DNA of 54,234 nt from Pseudofrankia saprophytica (GTDB lineage: Bacteria > Actinomycetota > Actinomycetes > Frankiales > Frankiaceae): contig NZ_KI912266.1 in the NCBI RefSeq assembly GCF_000235425.2, forward strand, positions 1,293,489 to 1,347,722, in the 5' to 3' direction. Under the pieces are notes generated by a model, which was not told where the DNA came from, made no database searches, and was given only the letters and a program-made list of their open reading frames with translations. Shown here one piece after another: positions 16,584 to 26,200 of this stretch (the first letter of the stretch is position 1; every line of letters begins with the position of its first letter). Position numbers and translations under genes: made by a program.

Positions 16584-16622
16584 GCTGGGGCGAGGCGCTG
16601 GGGCGAGGCGCTGGGGCGTCGA
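16584..16622. repeat. 13-bp tandem repeat
   Basis: GCTGGGGCGAGGC occurs twice in tandem (16584-16609) followed by a diverged third unit, immediately after the E2 stop codon. A simple slippage repeat is the likely origin. Confidence 0.6.
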
Positions 16623-16816
16623 GTCTCATAGATCACTACCGGCGTCGCCACCCCGCCGTCGCGCAACGGATGGCTCCAGGATGGCCAAGAGTGGTAGATA
16701 GCAGCAAAGGCCGCAGATGGGGCGAACAACGGCCGCCGGGGCCAGCCTGGTACCGTGGCGCACGCGCCCAGCTATCGGCACGACTCCGGCTTCCCGGACA
16801 CAAAGGGGTGAACCGC

Positions 16817-17065
16817 ATGACGCGCGTGGAGGCTCTGCTGGCCGCGGACGAGTTCGTCGCCAAGGTGCTCACCTCTGCCTCGTCCGCGGGTACCACCGGC
16901 GGCCGCTTCACCGGGGCGCTCAACCTGGCCGAGCGGGTCGATCTCACCCTGCGTGTCGCCCGCTTCCTCCTCGAGGGCCAGCCCTCGTCGGAGACCGACG
17001 ACATCCTCAAGCGCGACATGCGCAACGAGCTGGACCAGGCGTTCCCGCCTCTCCGTACATCCTGA
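16817..17065 (+). CDS. Hypothetical protein, small soluble
   Basis: An 82-residue product (MTRVEALLAADEFVAKVL, GGRFTGALNLAERVDLT, DDILKRDMRNELDQAFPPL) with GC-rich third codon positions. ATG 16817 is preceded by AAAGGGG at 7 nt, so the frame from 16670 is trimmed. Alpha-helical, no membrane segment, no family recognised. It is bracketed by an upstream stretch of about 200 bp and a strong hairpin pair downstream. Its own promoter is presumably at 16680-16800, but no clear element is seen there. Confidence 0.6.
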   Translation: MTRVEALLAADEFVAKVLTSASSAGTTGGRFTGALNLAERVDLTLRVARFLLEGQPSSETDDILKRDMRNELDQAFPPLRTS

Positions 17066-17110
17066 AAAAAGGTCGGCCAGGGGCGAAGAAAGCGCACGCA
17101 TCCCCGCCGC

Positions 17111-17154
17111 GCGCCTGCTGACAGGCGCACGGAGCTGCCGGTCCCCCAGGACCG
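17111..17154. terminator. Tandem hairpins, bidirectional terminator between convergent genes
   Basis: GCGCCTG CTGA CAGGCGC (17111-17128) is a perfect 7-bp stem, and CGGTCC CCCA GGACCG (17139-17154) a perfect 6-bp stem. Both sit between convergent genes ending at 17065 (+) and 17213 (-). No U-tract, as is usual in this lineage. Confidence 0.6.
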
Positions 17155-17212
17155 TTCTCATTCCGGAGTGCGCCGGCCGGCGAGACCAGGCGCACCGCGA
17201 TCCGGCGAAAAG

Positions 17213-17509
17213 TCAGTGACGGATGTCCGGGGCGATGTCGCGCGCGGGAGCGACGAGCGGGGCCGTCGGCTCGACGAGGACGATGCCGTCGTCGGGCGGA
17301 AGCGGCGGAGGCGTGCCCTGCTCGATGGACTCCTCGAAGACGTGCCGTCGCCACCGCTCGCGGTAGAGCGCCGTCACGAAGCCGATGACGCTCACCAGCA
17401 TCACGATGACACCGACCGCCGTGAGGTCGATACCTGGTGTGTCGCCGCGGACGGCGAACGCCAAGACCGCGCCGAACCCGAAGAACCCGAGGCTTGCCAT
17501 GATTCCCAT
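17213..17509 (-). CDS. DUF6458 family two-span membrane protein
   Basis: A 98-residue protein starting MGIMASLGFFGFGAVLAFAV, with a second hydrophobic segment VGVIVMLVSVIGFVTAL (about 32-50), then a basic patch RERWRR and a Pro/Glu/Val-rich cytoplasmic tail. The pattern AVGAILAFAV...IDLTAVGVIVMLVSV matches the small actinobacterial DUF6458 membrane proteins of unknown function. The stop TGA is followed by the hairpins at 17111-17154. The gene begins 46 bp from a family 1 repeat that points the other way. Confidence 0.7.
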   Translation of the reverse strand: MGIMASLGFFGFGAVLAFAVRGDTPGIDLTAVGVIVMLVSVIGFVTALYRERWRRHVFEESIEQGTPPPLPPDDGIVLVEPTAPLVAPARDIAPDIRH

Positions 17510-17555
17510 GCCGGATCAGGTACCCCGGTAAGGCCTAGTCGGAAACAGTGTTTCT

Positions 17556-17896
17556 GGTTCGCTCCGTGCGGGCGGCGCGCTCCGGCCCCTTACTCGCTTC
17601 GCTCCCAAGGGACCTCCGCGCGCCGTCCTCCTCCGCTCACGGGCGCTACGGCGACCTCCGCTGCGGCCCAACCACTTCGCTTCGCTCGTGGCCGGGCCTC
17701 CGCGGAGGCGCGCCTCCGCGCCGCACGGTCACCTTGCGCTGGAACGTCACCAAATCAAGACCAGACCCGATCCAGAACCTTGCGGGGGCCACGTCGCTTC
17801 GCTCGTAGGCAGGCCTCCGCGGAGGCGCGCCTCCGCGCCGCACGGTCACCTTGCGCTGGAACGTCACCAAATCAAGACCAGACCCGATCCAGAACC
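17556..17896 (+). repeat. Family 1 interspersed repeat, copy C with internal 85-bp duplication
   Basis: Starts GGTTCGCTCCGTGCGGGCGG and follows copies A, B and D. It then carries two identical 85-bp segments, 17695-17779 and 17812-17896 (both begin GGCCTCCGCGGAGGCGCGCC and end GATCCAGAACC), with a period of 117 bp. Between them lies a copy of the CGCTTCGCTCGT module. The region lies between the divergent starts and ends of minus-strand genes and has no gene. Confidence 0.85.
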
Positions 17897-17930
17897 AGAG
17901 CCTTGCGGGGCCGGGTTGCTCCGCTGTCGG

Positions 17931-17969
17931 AACTGAGCCGTACGGAGGCGGGCTTCGTGCGGCTCAGTT
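17931..17969. terminator. Strong hairpin downstream of the acyl-CoA dehydrogenase gene
   Basis: Arms AACTGAGCCGTAC and GTGCGGCTCAGTT pair at 12 of 13 positions around a 13-nt loop. It ends 15 bp from the stop codon of the minus-strand acyl-CoA dehydrogenase at 17985, where a terminator is expected. Confidence 0.65.
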
Positions 17970-17984
17970 CGACGAGCTTGCCGG

Positions 17985-19856
17985 CTAGAAACTCTCCTCG
18001 GGGAGATCCATCAGGTCGAGGGTGGTGGACTCGAGCATCACGCGGCGAGCGTGCAGCTCGGGCAGGACATTGGCGGCGAACCACTTCGCCGCGGCAACCT
18101 TGCCCTGGTAGAACCGCACGTCCCTGGGTCCCGGGGAGTCGGCGAGCGCCGTCAGCGCTACCTCCGCGCCGCGCAGCAGCAGCCAGCCGATGATCAGATC
18201 GCCGAGGCTCATCAGCAGCCGGGTGGAGTTCAGGCCGACCTTGTAGACCTCGCGCTTGTCGTCGGCGGCCGTCGTCAGGAACCCGACCATCCCGCCGACC
18301 ATCGACTGGACGTCCTCGAGCGCCGCGGCGAGCTGGTCACGCTCCCGGGCCAGTGCACCGTTGCCCGCGTCGCCCTTCGCGAACGTCTGGATGTCGATGA
18401 GCAGCGCGGTGAGCGCCTGGCCCTTGTCTCGAACGATCTTGCGGAAGAACAGGTCCTGCCCCTGGATGGACGTCGTGCCCTCATACAGGGTGTCGATCTT
18501 GGCATCCCGGATGTACTGCTCGATCGGGTAGTCCTGTAGGTAGCCGGACCCGCCGAGGACCTGCAGGGCGCTGGCCAGCAGCTCGTACGACCGCTCGGAG
18601 CCGACGCCCTTGACGATCGGCAGCAGCAGGTCGTTCATCCGCGCGGCCCGCTCGGCGTCCGGCCCGGCGGCGCCGGACAGGGCGTCGTGGATGCCCGGAA
18701 CACCCGCCTCGGCCTCGGCCGCGGCCACCGTGTCCTGGAAGGACGCGGTGAAGAGGGTCAGGGCGCGCATGCCTTCGGCGTAGGCCTTCTGCGCCATCAG
18801 CATCCGTCGGACATCCGGATGGTTGATGATCGTCACCCGCGGCGCGGTCTTGTCGGAGGCCTGGGTGAGGTCGGCGCCCTGCACGCGGGTACGCGCGAAC
18901 TCGAGCGCGTTGAGGTAGCCGGTGGACAGGGTGGCGATGGCCTTGGTGCCGACCATCATGCGGGCGTGCTCGATCACCTGGAACATCTGGGCGATGCCGT
19001 TGTGGACGTCGCCCACGAGCCAGCCGACGGCCGGCGCCCGCTCGCCGAAGCTCAGCTCGCAGGTCGCCGAGACCTTCAGGCCCATCTTGTGCTCGACGTT
19101 GGTGACGTACACGCCGTTGCGATCGCCGGGCGCACCGGTGTTCGGGTCGGGCATGAACTTCGGGACGATGAACATCGACAGGCCCTTGGTGCCGGGGCCG
19201 TGGCCCTCGGGCCGGGCCAGCACCATGTGGAAGATGTTCTCGGGGACGTCCCAGTCGCCGCTGGTGATGAACCGCTTGACGCCTTCGATGTGCCAGGTCC
19301 CGTCCGGCTGCGCGACGGCCCTGGCCCTGCCCGCGCCGACATCGGAGCCGGCGTCCGGCTCGGTGAGCACCATCGTGGCGCCCCACTGCCGCTCGATCGC
19401 CCAGCCGGCGAGCTTCTTCTGCCAGTCGGTGCCGAGCCGGTCGAGGATGCCGGCGAACGTCGGGCCGGCCATGTACATGAACACGGCCGGGTTCGAGCCG
19501 AGGATCAGCTCGGAGGCTGCCCAGGCGACCGTGGGCGGCGCGCCCAGCCCACCGAGGTGCGCGGGGACGAACAGCCGCCACCACTCGCCCTCCTGCAGGG
19601 AGGCGAAGGACTTCTTGAACGACTCGGGCAGCCGCACGGTGCCGGTGGCCGGGTCGAACTGGGGCGGGTTGCGGTCCGCGTCCGCGAACGACTCGCCCAG
19701 CGGGCCGGCCGCGAGCCGCTCCAGCTCGGCCAGTACCTCATGGGCGGTCTCGCGGTCCATCTCCGCGAACGGGCCGGTGCCAAGGGTCCGGTCGACTCCC
19801 AGCACCTCGAAGAGGTTGAACTCGATGTCCCGCAGGTTGCTCCGGTAGTGCCCCAT
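17985..19856 (-). CDS. Acyl-CoA dehydrogenase, FadE5 type
   Basis: FAD-dependent acyl-CoA dehydrogenase of 623 residues, longer than the usual 380-400, matching the FadE5 subgroup with an extra C-terminal domain. The start [21 protein letters not shown] at 19856 is the family N-terminus; an ATG four codons upstream is less likely. Visible parts: N-terminal helices, [17 protein letters not shown] (FAD/substrate loop), [37 protein letters not shown], and [16 protein letters not shown] with the candidate catalytic Glu. It should catalyse alpha,beta-dehydrogenation of acyl-CoA in beta-oxidation. No redox or oxidation partner is adjacent. A 17/18 inverted repeat at 20014 upstream may be its operator. 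Confidence 0.88.
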   Translation of the reverse strand: MGHYRSNLRDIEFNLFEVLGVDRTLGTGPFAEMDRETAHEVLAELERLAAGPLGESFADADRNPPQFDPATGTVRLPESFKKSFASLQEGEWWRLFVPAHLGGLGAPPTVAWAASELILGSNPAVFMYMAGPTFAGILDRLGTDWQKKLAGWAIERQWGATMVLTEPDAGSDVGAGRARAVAQPDGTWHIEGVKRFITSGDWDVPENIFHMVLARPEGHGPGTKGLSMFIVPKFMPDPNTGAPGDRNGVYVTNVEHKMGLKVSATCELSFGERAPAVGWLVGDVHNGIAQMFQVIEHARMMVGTKAIATLSTGYLNALEFARTRVQGADLTQASDKTAPRVTIINHPDVRRMLMAQKAYAEGMRALTLFTASFQDTVAAAEAEAGVPGIHDALSGAAGPDAERAARMNDLLLPIVKGVGSERSYELLASALQVLGGSGYLQDYPIEQYIRDAKIDTLYEGTTSIQGQDLFFRKIVRDKGQALTALLIDIQTFAKGDAGNGALARERDQLAAALEDVQSMVGGMVGFLTTAADDKREVYKVGLNSTRLLMSLGDLIIGWLLLRGAEVALTALADSPGPRDVRFYQGKVAAAKWFAANVLPELHARRVMLESTTLDLMDLPEESF

Positions 19857-19881
19857 GGCCGCCCCCATGTCCGCTGAGGCC

Positions 19882-19975
19882 GCCGGCCGCGACGAGGCTT
19901 CGCCGTCGTCGCGCGGCCTTTGGCCGGGTGTCTTGTGGAGCCGCCGGCCGCGAGGTTCATCTCGCCGCCGTCAGC
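19882..19975 (+). repeat. Family 2 repeat, diverged copies upstream of the acyl-CoA dehydrogenase
   Basis: Two partial units (19882-19932 and 19940-19975) share GCGCGACGAGGCTTCGCC-like and TCGCGCGGCCTTTGGCC sequence with the 61-bp units at 21080-21261 and 49502-49620. Both units begin CCGCCGGCCGCGA. They sit between the gene start at 19856 and the operator-like inverted repeat. Confidence 0.55.
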
Positions 19976-20013
19976 CAATCTGCCGTCGCCGCGACCCGCC
20001 GGGCCGTGGTGAG

Positions 20014-20064
20014 CCTGGTTACCGACGAGTACGTGATACCCCATGCTACTCGCCGGTAACCAGG
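20014..20064. promoter_or_regulatory. Near-perfect 18-bp inverted repeat, candidate operator
   Basis: Arms CCTGGTTACCGACGAGTA (20014-20031) and TACTCGCCGGTAACCAGG (20047-20064) pair at 17 of 18 positions around 15 nt. Equivalently, TTACCGRCGAGTA occurs once on each strand. It lies about 160 bp upstream of the acyl-CoA dehydrogenase start. The arm layout suits a TetR-type regulator of fatty-acid genes, or a strong cruciform. No regulator gene is adjacent. Confidence 0.55.
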
Positions 20065-20338
20065 ACGCAAATGCGACTCCACGGCGGCGACCGGACGCCC
20101 TGACCACCCGATCGGGCCGGCGCCCACACCCAAACCACGACAGATAGCCACCTAACGATCAATGGCATATCTAAGCTGGGGGATGGGTACCCGTCGGACA
20201 CGACTGACAGAGCCGCCAGAAGGGCGGCGCAGCACTACGGAGCGCGATAGCTTGTTAGCGCCTCGTAATTAGGTGATCGACGGCTGCTCTCGGCGACCGG
20301 TGCACGCCCGCGGTCCGCCGGGTGGGAGGAGGTAGGCC

Positions 20339-21043
20339 GTGGCCGGGTGGACGCACGTTCGCCGGCGGAGCCGGCGACCTGGTCTCAGTCGTCGGTGGAG
20401 CCGGCGACCTGGTCTCGTTCGCCAGGCGATCGTGATGGGCGCACTACCGCTACTGGTCGCCACCGCCCTGGCCGGATGCGGGCAGGACAGGGACGAGACG
20501 CTCAGCTCGTCCGCCCCCGAGGGCGCTACGACGACCACCGCGGACCCGGGCGGGACGCCCACCACTCCCGAACCGAGCCCTCAGCCAGCGCCCACCACAG
20601 GCGGCGCGACCAGCGGTGGCGACACCGGGAGCTCCGGCGGCGCGGGCGGTACGGGCCAGGCGACCGGTGGCGGCGAGGCGACCGGCTCCGGCCAGGCGAG
20701 CGACGGTGCCGGTGCCACCCCCTCCGGGGAAAGCGGGGCACCCACCGCGCCGAACGTGTCCGCGTCGCCCGTCTTCGTCGGTGAGCCCTGCGCGCCGAGC
20801 CTGGACACCGCGCCCGCCATCGCGATCAACGGCCTCCTGCTCTACTGCGCCCCGCCGGCCACCGGCTCGAACGGCCTGGGCAGCTGGTCGGACGCCCCGC
20901 CCGAGCAACAGCAGCAAGGGCCGACACCCGGCGCCGAGTGCGACAGCTCGGACATGGGACAGGTCCAGCAGGGGCCCTCCGGCCGCCCTGTCGCCTGCCT
21001 GCGCGAGCCCAACGGCGAGTTCCGGTGGGCGGACATCTCCTGA
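20339..21043 (+). CDS. Hypothetical lipoprotein, Thr/Gly/Ser-rich
   Basis: A 234-residue product at GTG 20339 with GGAGGAGG 7 nt upstream. After a basic N-terminus with a duplicated SRRPGL stretch comes a hydrophobic segment and the lipobox ALAGC. A Gly/Thr/Ser/Pro-rich linker (about 55-140) follows, then a small domain with four Cys (GEPCAPS, LLYCAPPA, GAECDSS, ACLREP) that may form disulfides. A family is not recognised. The duplication is visible in DNA as a 20-bp direct repeat (20367-20386 and 20397-20416) with a 10-bp spacer. Probably a surface-exposed lipoprotein. Confidence 0.65.
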   Translation: MAGWTHVRRRSRRPGLSRRWSRRPGLVRQAIVMGALPLLVATALAGCGQDRDETLSSSAPEGATTTTADPGGTPTTPEPSPQPAPTTGGATSGGDTGSSGGAGGTGQATGGGEATGSGQASDGAGATPSGESGAPTAPNVSASPVFVGEPCAPSLDTAPAIAINGLLLYCAPPATGSNGLGSWSDAPPEQQQQGPTPGAECDSSDMGQVQQGPSGRPVACLREPNGEFRWADIS

Positions 21044-21079
21044 CCGTCCTGCCCGGTGCCGCTGGCTATCGTGGGAACC

Positions 21080-21261
21080 GTAACCCTGAAGCGGGCCTGT
21101 GGGCGCACGGCTTCGCCACCATCACGTGCCCTTAGGCCAGTAACACCTGAGAATGGCCTCCGGGCGCGCGGTTTCGCCACCATCGCGTGCCCTTAGGCCT
21201 GGGACACTTGACAATGGCCTCCGGGCGCGCGGCTTCGCGATCATCGCGCACCCTTTGGCCG
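21080..21261 (+). repeat. Family 2 tandem repeat, three units of about 61 bp
   Basis: Units at 21080-21139, 21140-21200 and 21201-21260 each run (G)TAACACCTGA-type, then GGCCTCCGGGCGCGCGG, CTTCGCCACCATCGCGTG and CCCTTAGGCC. The first unit is the most diverged. Related units are at 19882 and, inverted, at 49502. The array fills the leader of the ABC ATPase gene; unit 3 even supplies its only in-frame ATG (21214). Confidence 0.8.
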
Positions 21262-21294
21262 GTAACACCGTCGTCGCGTCGCGGGAGGCCCGCC

Positions 21295-22287
21295 GTCAGC
21301 CTGATCGTCTCTGTCGAGAACCTGACGAAACGGTACCGGCGAGTGCACGCGGTGACCGACGTCAGCTTCTCGGTGCGGCGCGGCTCGGTCACCGGCTTCC
21401 TGGGGCCGAACGGATCCGGCAAGACCACCACCCTGCGTGCCCTGCTCGGGCTGGTCGCCCCGACGAGCGGCCGCGCGCTGATCGACGGCCTCCGCTACCG
21501 GGAGCTCGCCGACCCGGCGCGCCGGGTCGGCGCCGTGCTGGAGCCAGCCACCTACCCGGCCCGGGCCGCGGTGGATCACCTGCGCGCGCTCGCGATGCCT
21601 CTTCGGGTCGGCAGGCGTCGGGTGACGGAGGTGCTCGGCCTCGTCGGCCTCGAGGACGCGGCCGAGCGCGCCACCGGCTCCTTCTCGTTGGGCATGCGCC
21701 AGCGGCTCGCGCTCGCGGGGGCGCTGCTCGGCGACCCGGAGCTCCTGGTGCTCGACGAGCCGGCCAACGGCCTCGACCCGGAGGGCATCCGCTGGCTGCG
21801 CGACTTCCTGCGCTCCTGGGCCGCCGAAGGCCGCACGGCGCTGCTGTCGAGCCATGTGCTGGCCGAGGTCGCCCAGACCGTCGACCACGTCGTCATCATC
21901 GACCGCGGCCGGGTCGCGTTGGATGCCCCGATGCCCGAGATCGGCCAGGGCTCGGTCACCGTCAGAACCCGACACGCCGACCTGCTCGCCGACCTGCTCG
22001 CCGCCGAAGCCGAAGCTCACGCCGACGCCGACGCCACAGCCGACGAGTCGAGAGGGGCGGAGGGCTCGGGCGGCCCGGTCCGACGGGCGGGGCCGGACGA
22101 GCTGCGGCTGCCGCCTGGCTGGGCCGAGCGGGTCGGGCAGGTGGCGGCCGAGCACCAGATTCCCCTCCTCGAGCTGCGCACCACCGGGCCCGACCTGGAG
22201 GGTGTCTTCTTCGCTCTGACCAGTGACGACGCGAACAACCAGGAACCGGGGCCCTACCCCGGGCGACGCCAGGTGGCTGGCCGATGA
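21295..22287 (+). CDS. ABC-2 type exporter ATP-binding protein
   Basis: ATPase of an ABC exporter, about 330 residues (from 21295). Motifs: Walker A GPNGSGKTTT, Q-loop region, signature SFSLGMRQRLALAGALL (LSGGQ replaced by FSLGM), Walker B LLVLDEPANGLDP and H-loop SSHVLAEV. The C-terminus has a low-complexity Ala/Asp/Glu insert. The protein pairs with the permease starting 4 bp before its stop. Start problem: no ATG, GTG or TTG occurs between 21214 and the ABC domain; an ideal Shine-Dalgarno GGGAGG (21283-21288) lies 6 nt before an in-frame GTC (21295). The reported start is therefore the non-canonical GTC; ATG 21214 in the repeat is the alternative. Substrate unknown. Confidence 0.75.
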   Translation, partial: VSLIVSVENLTKRYRRVHAVTDVSFSVRRGSVTGFLGPNGSGKTTTLRALLGLVAPTSGRALIDGLRYRELADPARRVGAVLEPATYPARAAVDHLRALAMPLRVGRRRVTEVLGLVGLEDAAERATGSFSLGMRQRLALAGALLGDPELLVLDEPANGLDPEGIRWLRDFLRSWAAEGRTALLSSHVLAEVAQTVDHVVIIDRGRVALDAPMPEIGQGSVTVRTRHADLLADLLAAEAEAHADADATADESRGAEGSGGPVRRAGPDELRLPPGWAERVGQVAAEHQIPLLELRTTGPDLEGVFFALTSDDANNQEPGPYPGRRQVAGR

Positions 22288-23126
22288 CCGCCATGCTTCC
22301 CCCTGGTCGCGGCACGACCGACAGTCAGCGCCCAGCGCACGGCGGCGCCGCTGTAGCCCGAAAGTCCGCGACAGCTCGGAAGTCCGCCCTTACGCGGACG
22401 CATGCCAGGACCAAGCGGCCGGCCGGATTGGGCGTCTTGGTGCGCACCGAACTCTTCAAGATCACCGCGAGTCGCGGCCAACGCAACGCCATTGCGCTGT
22501 TTCTGCTCCTCCAGATCCCGATGCTCGTGTTCTGGGGTGCTCAGGCCTCGCCCGCCAGTACCTGGGACGGCCTGCGCGCCCGGTCGGGCCTGCTGCTCGG
22601 CTACCTGCTGATGGCGCTCGGGGCCCAGATCGCGGCGAGCGAGTTCCGCTGGCGCACCGCCACCCTCACCTGGCTCGTCACACCGGCCCGTCATCGGGTG
22701 CTCGGCGCGCAGCTGTTGACCGTCGTGGCGCTCGGCGCGGCCCTGTCCACGCTGACGTTCACCGCCTGGGTGTCGGTCGGCGTCGCCCGTCACGACGCCA
22801 GGACCATGCGTCTGGACCGGCCGGGTGAGCTCGCGGGCACCTTCGCCGTCGTCGTCCTCGCCGTCTGCGCCGCCGCCGTCGTCGGCGTGGCGGTCGGGTC
22901 ACTGACCCGAGGCCCGAGCGCGGCGCTGCTTGGCCTGGTCGGCGTGGGCCTGCTCGAGCTGGTCGGCGACACCAGCCGGTTCCGCGGGCCAGTCAGCAGT
23001 CCGCTCGGCGTGCTGGCCTGGCCGACCTCGGAGCTGGACGCGGTGTCTCTGTGGGCCTCGCTCGGCTGGGCCGCCGCCGCGACGGCCGCCGCGCTCGTCG
23101 CGCTGCGCCGGGACCTGCCCGGATGA
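22284..23126 (+). CDS. ABC-2 type exporter permease
   Basis: Membrane subunit of the exporter, 280 residues. ATG 22284 overlaps the ATPase stop as ATGA. After about 50 basic/Ala-rich residues there are about six membrane segments: FLLLQIPMLVFWGAQ, LLLGYLLMALGAQIA, VALGAALSTLTFTAWVSV, FAVVVLAVCAAAVVGVAVG, AALLGLVGVGLLELVG and a final WAAAATAAALVAL. Cytoplasmic ELFKITASRGQ and SEFRWRTATLTWLV resemble the coupling regions of ABC-2 permeases. Together with the ATPase it forms a drug/lipid-type exporter with no substrate evidence in the sequence. Confidence 0.8.
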   Translation: MTAMLPPGRGTTDSQRPAHGGAAVARKSATARKSALTRTHARTKRPAGLGVLVRTELFKITASRGQRNAIALFLLLQIPMLVFWGAQASPASTWDGLRARSGLLLGYLLMALGAQIAASEFRWRTATLTWLVTPARHRVLGAQLLTVVALGAALSTLTFTAWVSVGVARHDARTMRLDRPGELAGTFAVVVLAVCAAAVVGVAVGSLTRGPSAALLGLVGVGLLELVGDTSRFRGPVSSPLGVLAWPTSELDAVSLWASLGWAAAATAAALVALRRDLPG

Positions 23127-23236
23127 GCGAAAATGATCTTTCTCCGCCTGCCTGGCGGCCGTTGCCCTCGGGATCGCGAGCGGGCAGACCGGTAGCTCCC
23201 GGCGACGGGCCGTGGAGCACCCCCCAGGAGGAACCG

Positions 23237-26200
23237 GTGTGGGACGAGTCACGACGCGAGCGACCGATGCCGAGATCCCCTGCCGTCAGGCCACCCGATC
23301 GGCCTACCATCCGGCACATGGTGGCGTGCCCGACATGCTTGGAGGAGAACCCGGACCGCGCCCGGTTCTGCTCCGGCTGCGGGAACCCCCTGCCCACCGC
23401 GCGCAGCGGGACCCGCAAGACGGTGACGATCATGTTCGTCGACATCACCGGCTCGACCCACATCGGCGAGAACATCGACTCCGAGCCGCTGCAGCAGATG
23501 ATGTGGCGGTTCTTCACGAACGTCCGCGAGGTCATCTACTCCCACGGTGGCACCGTCGAGAAGTTCATCGGCGATGCCGTGTTCGCCGTCTTCGGCATCC
23601 CGGTGCTGCACGAGGATGACGCGTTGCGGGCGGTGCGGGCCGCGCTCGACATCCGGGCCAGGATCCGTGAGCTCAACGCCGACCTGCGCCGTGACTGGGG
23701 CCTCGGGCTGAGGATCAGGATCGGCATCAACACCGGCGAGGTCACCGTCGCCGGCAGCGGCGTCACCGGCGACCCGGTCAACGTCGCCTCCCGGCTGGAG
23801 GAGGCGGCCGCCCCGGACGAGATCCTGATCGGCGACAACACCCACCGGCTGATCCGGCCCAGCGTCACCGTCGACCCCGTCGGCCCGCTCGTCGTCCAGG
23901 GCAAGCGCGACCCGCTGCGGGCGCACCGGCTGGTCGCGCTGGTCGACCCGACGGCCGGGCCCGGCAGCCGAACGCCGTCGCTGAGCCTCGCGGCGCCGGT
24001 CATCGGCCGCAACCGGGAGCGCCGACGCATCCAGGACGCCTTCGAGGCCGTCGTCGAGGAACGCATCTGTCATCTGTTCACGGTGCTCGGCCCGGCCGGC
24101 ATCGGAAAGTCACGGATGGTGAAGGAGTTCTGCGACGGCGTCTCGAACCGGGCGACCGTGCTGTGGGGGCGCTGCCTCTCCTACGGCGAGGGCATCGCCT
24201 ACTGGCCGTTGATGGAGATGGTCCGGCAGGCCACCGGGGTGTCGGCCGACTCGCCGGCGTCGGAGGGCCGGCGCCGGCTGCGCGAGCTGCTCGACGAGCT
24301 GGGGGTGGCCGGGGCGACCGAGGTGGTCGCCGCGCTCGCCCCGCTGGTCGGCCTCGGCGGCGCCGAGGTGAGCACCCAGGAGAGCTTCTGGGCGGTCCGC
24401 ACGTTCTTCCAGGCGCTCGCCGAACGCCGCCCGCTGGTCCTCTGCTTCGACGACGTGCACTGGGCCGAGCCGACGCTGCTCGACCTGGTCGAGCACATCA
24501 CCGACTGGTCGCGCGACGCCCCGATCCTGCTGCTGAGCCTGACCAGGCCCGAGCTGCTCGAGGAGCGCAGGCAGTGGGGCGGCGGCAAGCTCAACGCCAC
24601 GTCGATGCTGCTGCAGCCACTCACCGAGGCGCGCTGCCAGCGGCTGATCCGCAGCCTGATGGGTTCGGACGACCTCGCCCCGGAGCTGGTCGACCGGATC
24701 ACCTCGTCGGCGGCGGGCAACCCGCTGTTCGTCGAGCAGATGGTCGCCGCACTGGTCGACGACGGCCTGCTGCGCCGGGAGGGCAGCCGCTGGACGGCCA
24801 CCAGCAGCCTGCGCAACGTCAAGGTCCCGCCGACGATCTCGGCGCTGCTCGCCGCCCGGCTCGACCGGCTCGACGCCGCCGAGCGCCGGGTGCTGGAGCG
24901 GGCGGCGGTGGTCGGCAACCGGTTCTACCTGGACGCCGTCGTCGACCTGTCCGAGCCCGACGAGCGGCCCCACGTCGCGGCGCACTGCCTGGCGCTGGTC
25001 CGCAAGGAGCTGGTCCACCCGGACCGTTCGGACCTGCCCGGCGTCGAGAGGTTCCGGTTCCTGCACGTGCTGCTGCGCGACTGCGCCTACCAGGCGACGT
25101 CCAAGCGGCAGCGAGCCGACCTGCACGAGCGGTTCGCCCGCTGGCTGCAGGCCAGGATGCTGGGCGGGCCGGGCGAGCACGACGAGCTGGTCGGCTACCA
25201 CCTGGAGCAGGCCTACCGCTACCGGGTCGAGCTCGGCCAGCGGGACGAGGCGATCGGCGAGCTCGGCCGGCAGGCCGCGACCTGCCTGATCGAGGCGGCC
25301 GACCGGGTCCGCCAGGGCGACGAGATGGGCGCCGCCCAGCTGCTCAAGCGGGCGATCGTGCTGCTGCCTGAGCTGGACCCGCTGCGCCTGCGGGCCGAGA
25401 TCGACCTGGGCTGGGCACTGTACTCGTTCGGCCGGCTCTCGGATGCCGACCGGATCCTGCGCCAGGTCACCGAGCGGGCGCGGCGCGCCGGCGAGGACGG
25501 GCTGCGGGCGCACGCCCGGCTCGCCCACCTCCGGGTGCTGTTCTCCACCGAGCCGGACGGGCTGGTCGCCACCACTCTGGAGGAGGCCGGCGAGGCGCTG
25601 GCGGACTTCGTCCGCGAGGGCGACGAGGTCGGCGCGGCGCTGGCCTGCCGCAGCCAGGCCGCCGCCTACACCGCGGCCGGCCAGTACGCCGCGGCCGAGA
25701 AGGCGATGGAGATGGCGGTCGGGCACGCCGAGGACTCGGGCGTGCCGCGGGCGGCCCAGTCGCTACGCCGCGAGCTGACCGGCCTGCTGAGCTGGACGCC
25801 GCGGCCGGTCGGAGAGTCGATCGCGATCGCGACGGCCGCGCTCGCGGAGGCGGGGGACGACCGCGGCCAGCGGCGGGCGTTGCTCGCCCAGCTCGCGGTG
25901 CTCACCGCCATGGCCGGCGATCTGGAGGCCGCGAGGGCTCATCTCAAGGACGCCGAGGAGATCGTCTGGGATCTGCGCGGCCCACGCTTCGACCCGTTGC
26001 ACAGCGGGTTCGTCGTGGCCAGAGTGGCGCTGCTCGCCGACGACCTCACCACCGCCGAACGGGAGCTGCGCCGCAGCTGCCGGCGCCTGTCCCAGATGGG
26101 TGAGCGGGCCTACCTCGCGACCAGGGCCGCGGCGCTAGCCGAGACCATGCTGGCGCTTGGCCGGCTCGACGAGGCCGGCAAGTACGTGACCCGCTGCCGG

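Noticed and set aside
17929-17971. tRNA-like hairpin with GTTCGAC
   Set aside because: Only one arm pair exists; there is no cloverleaf, anticodon stem or CCA-adjacent acceptor. It is called as a terminator instead.
21080-21261. CRISPR array
   Set aside because: Units are contiguous, with no unique spacers between conserved repeats, and no cas genes are near.
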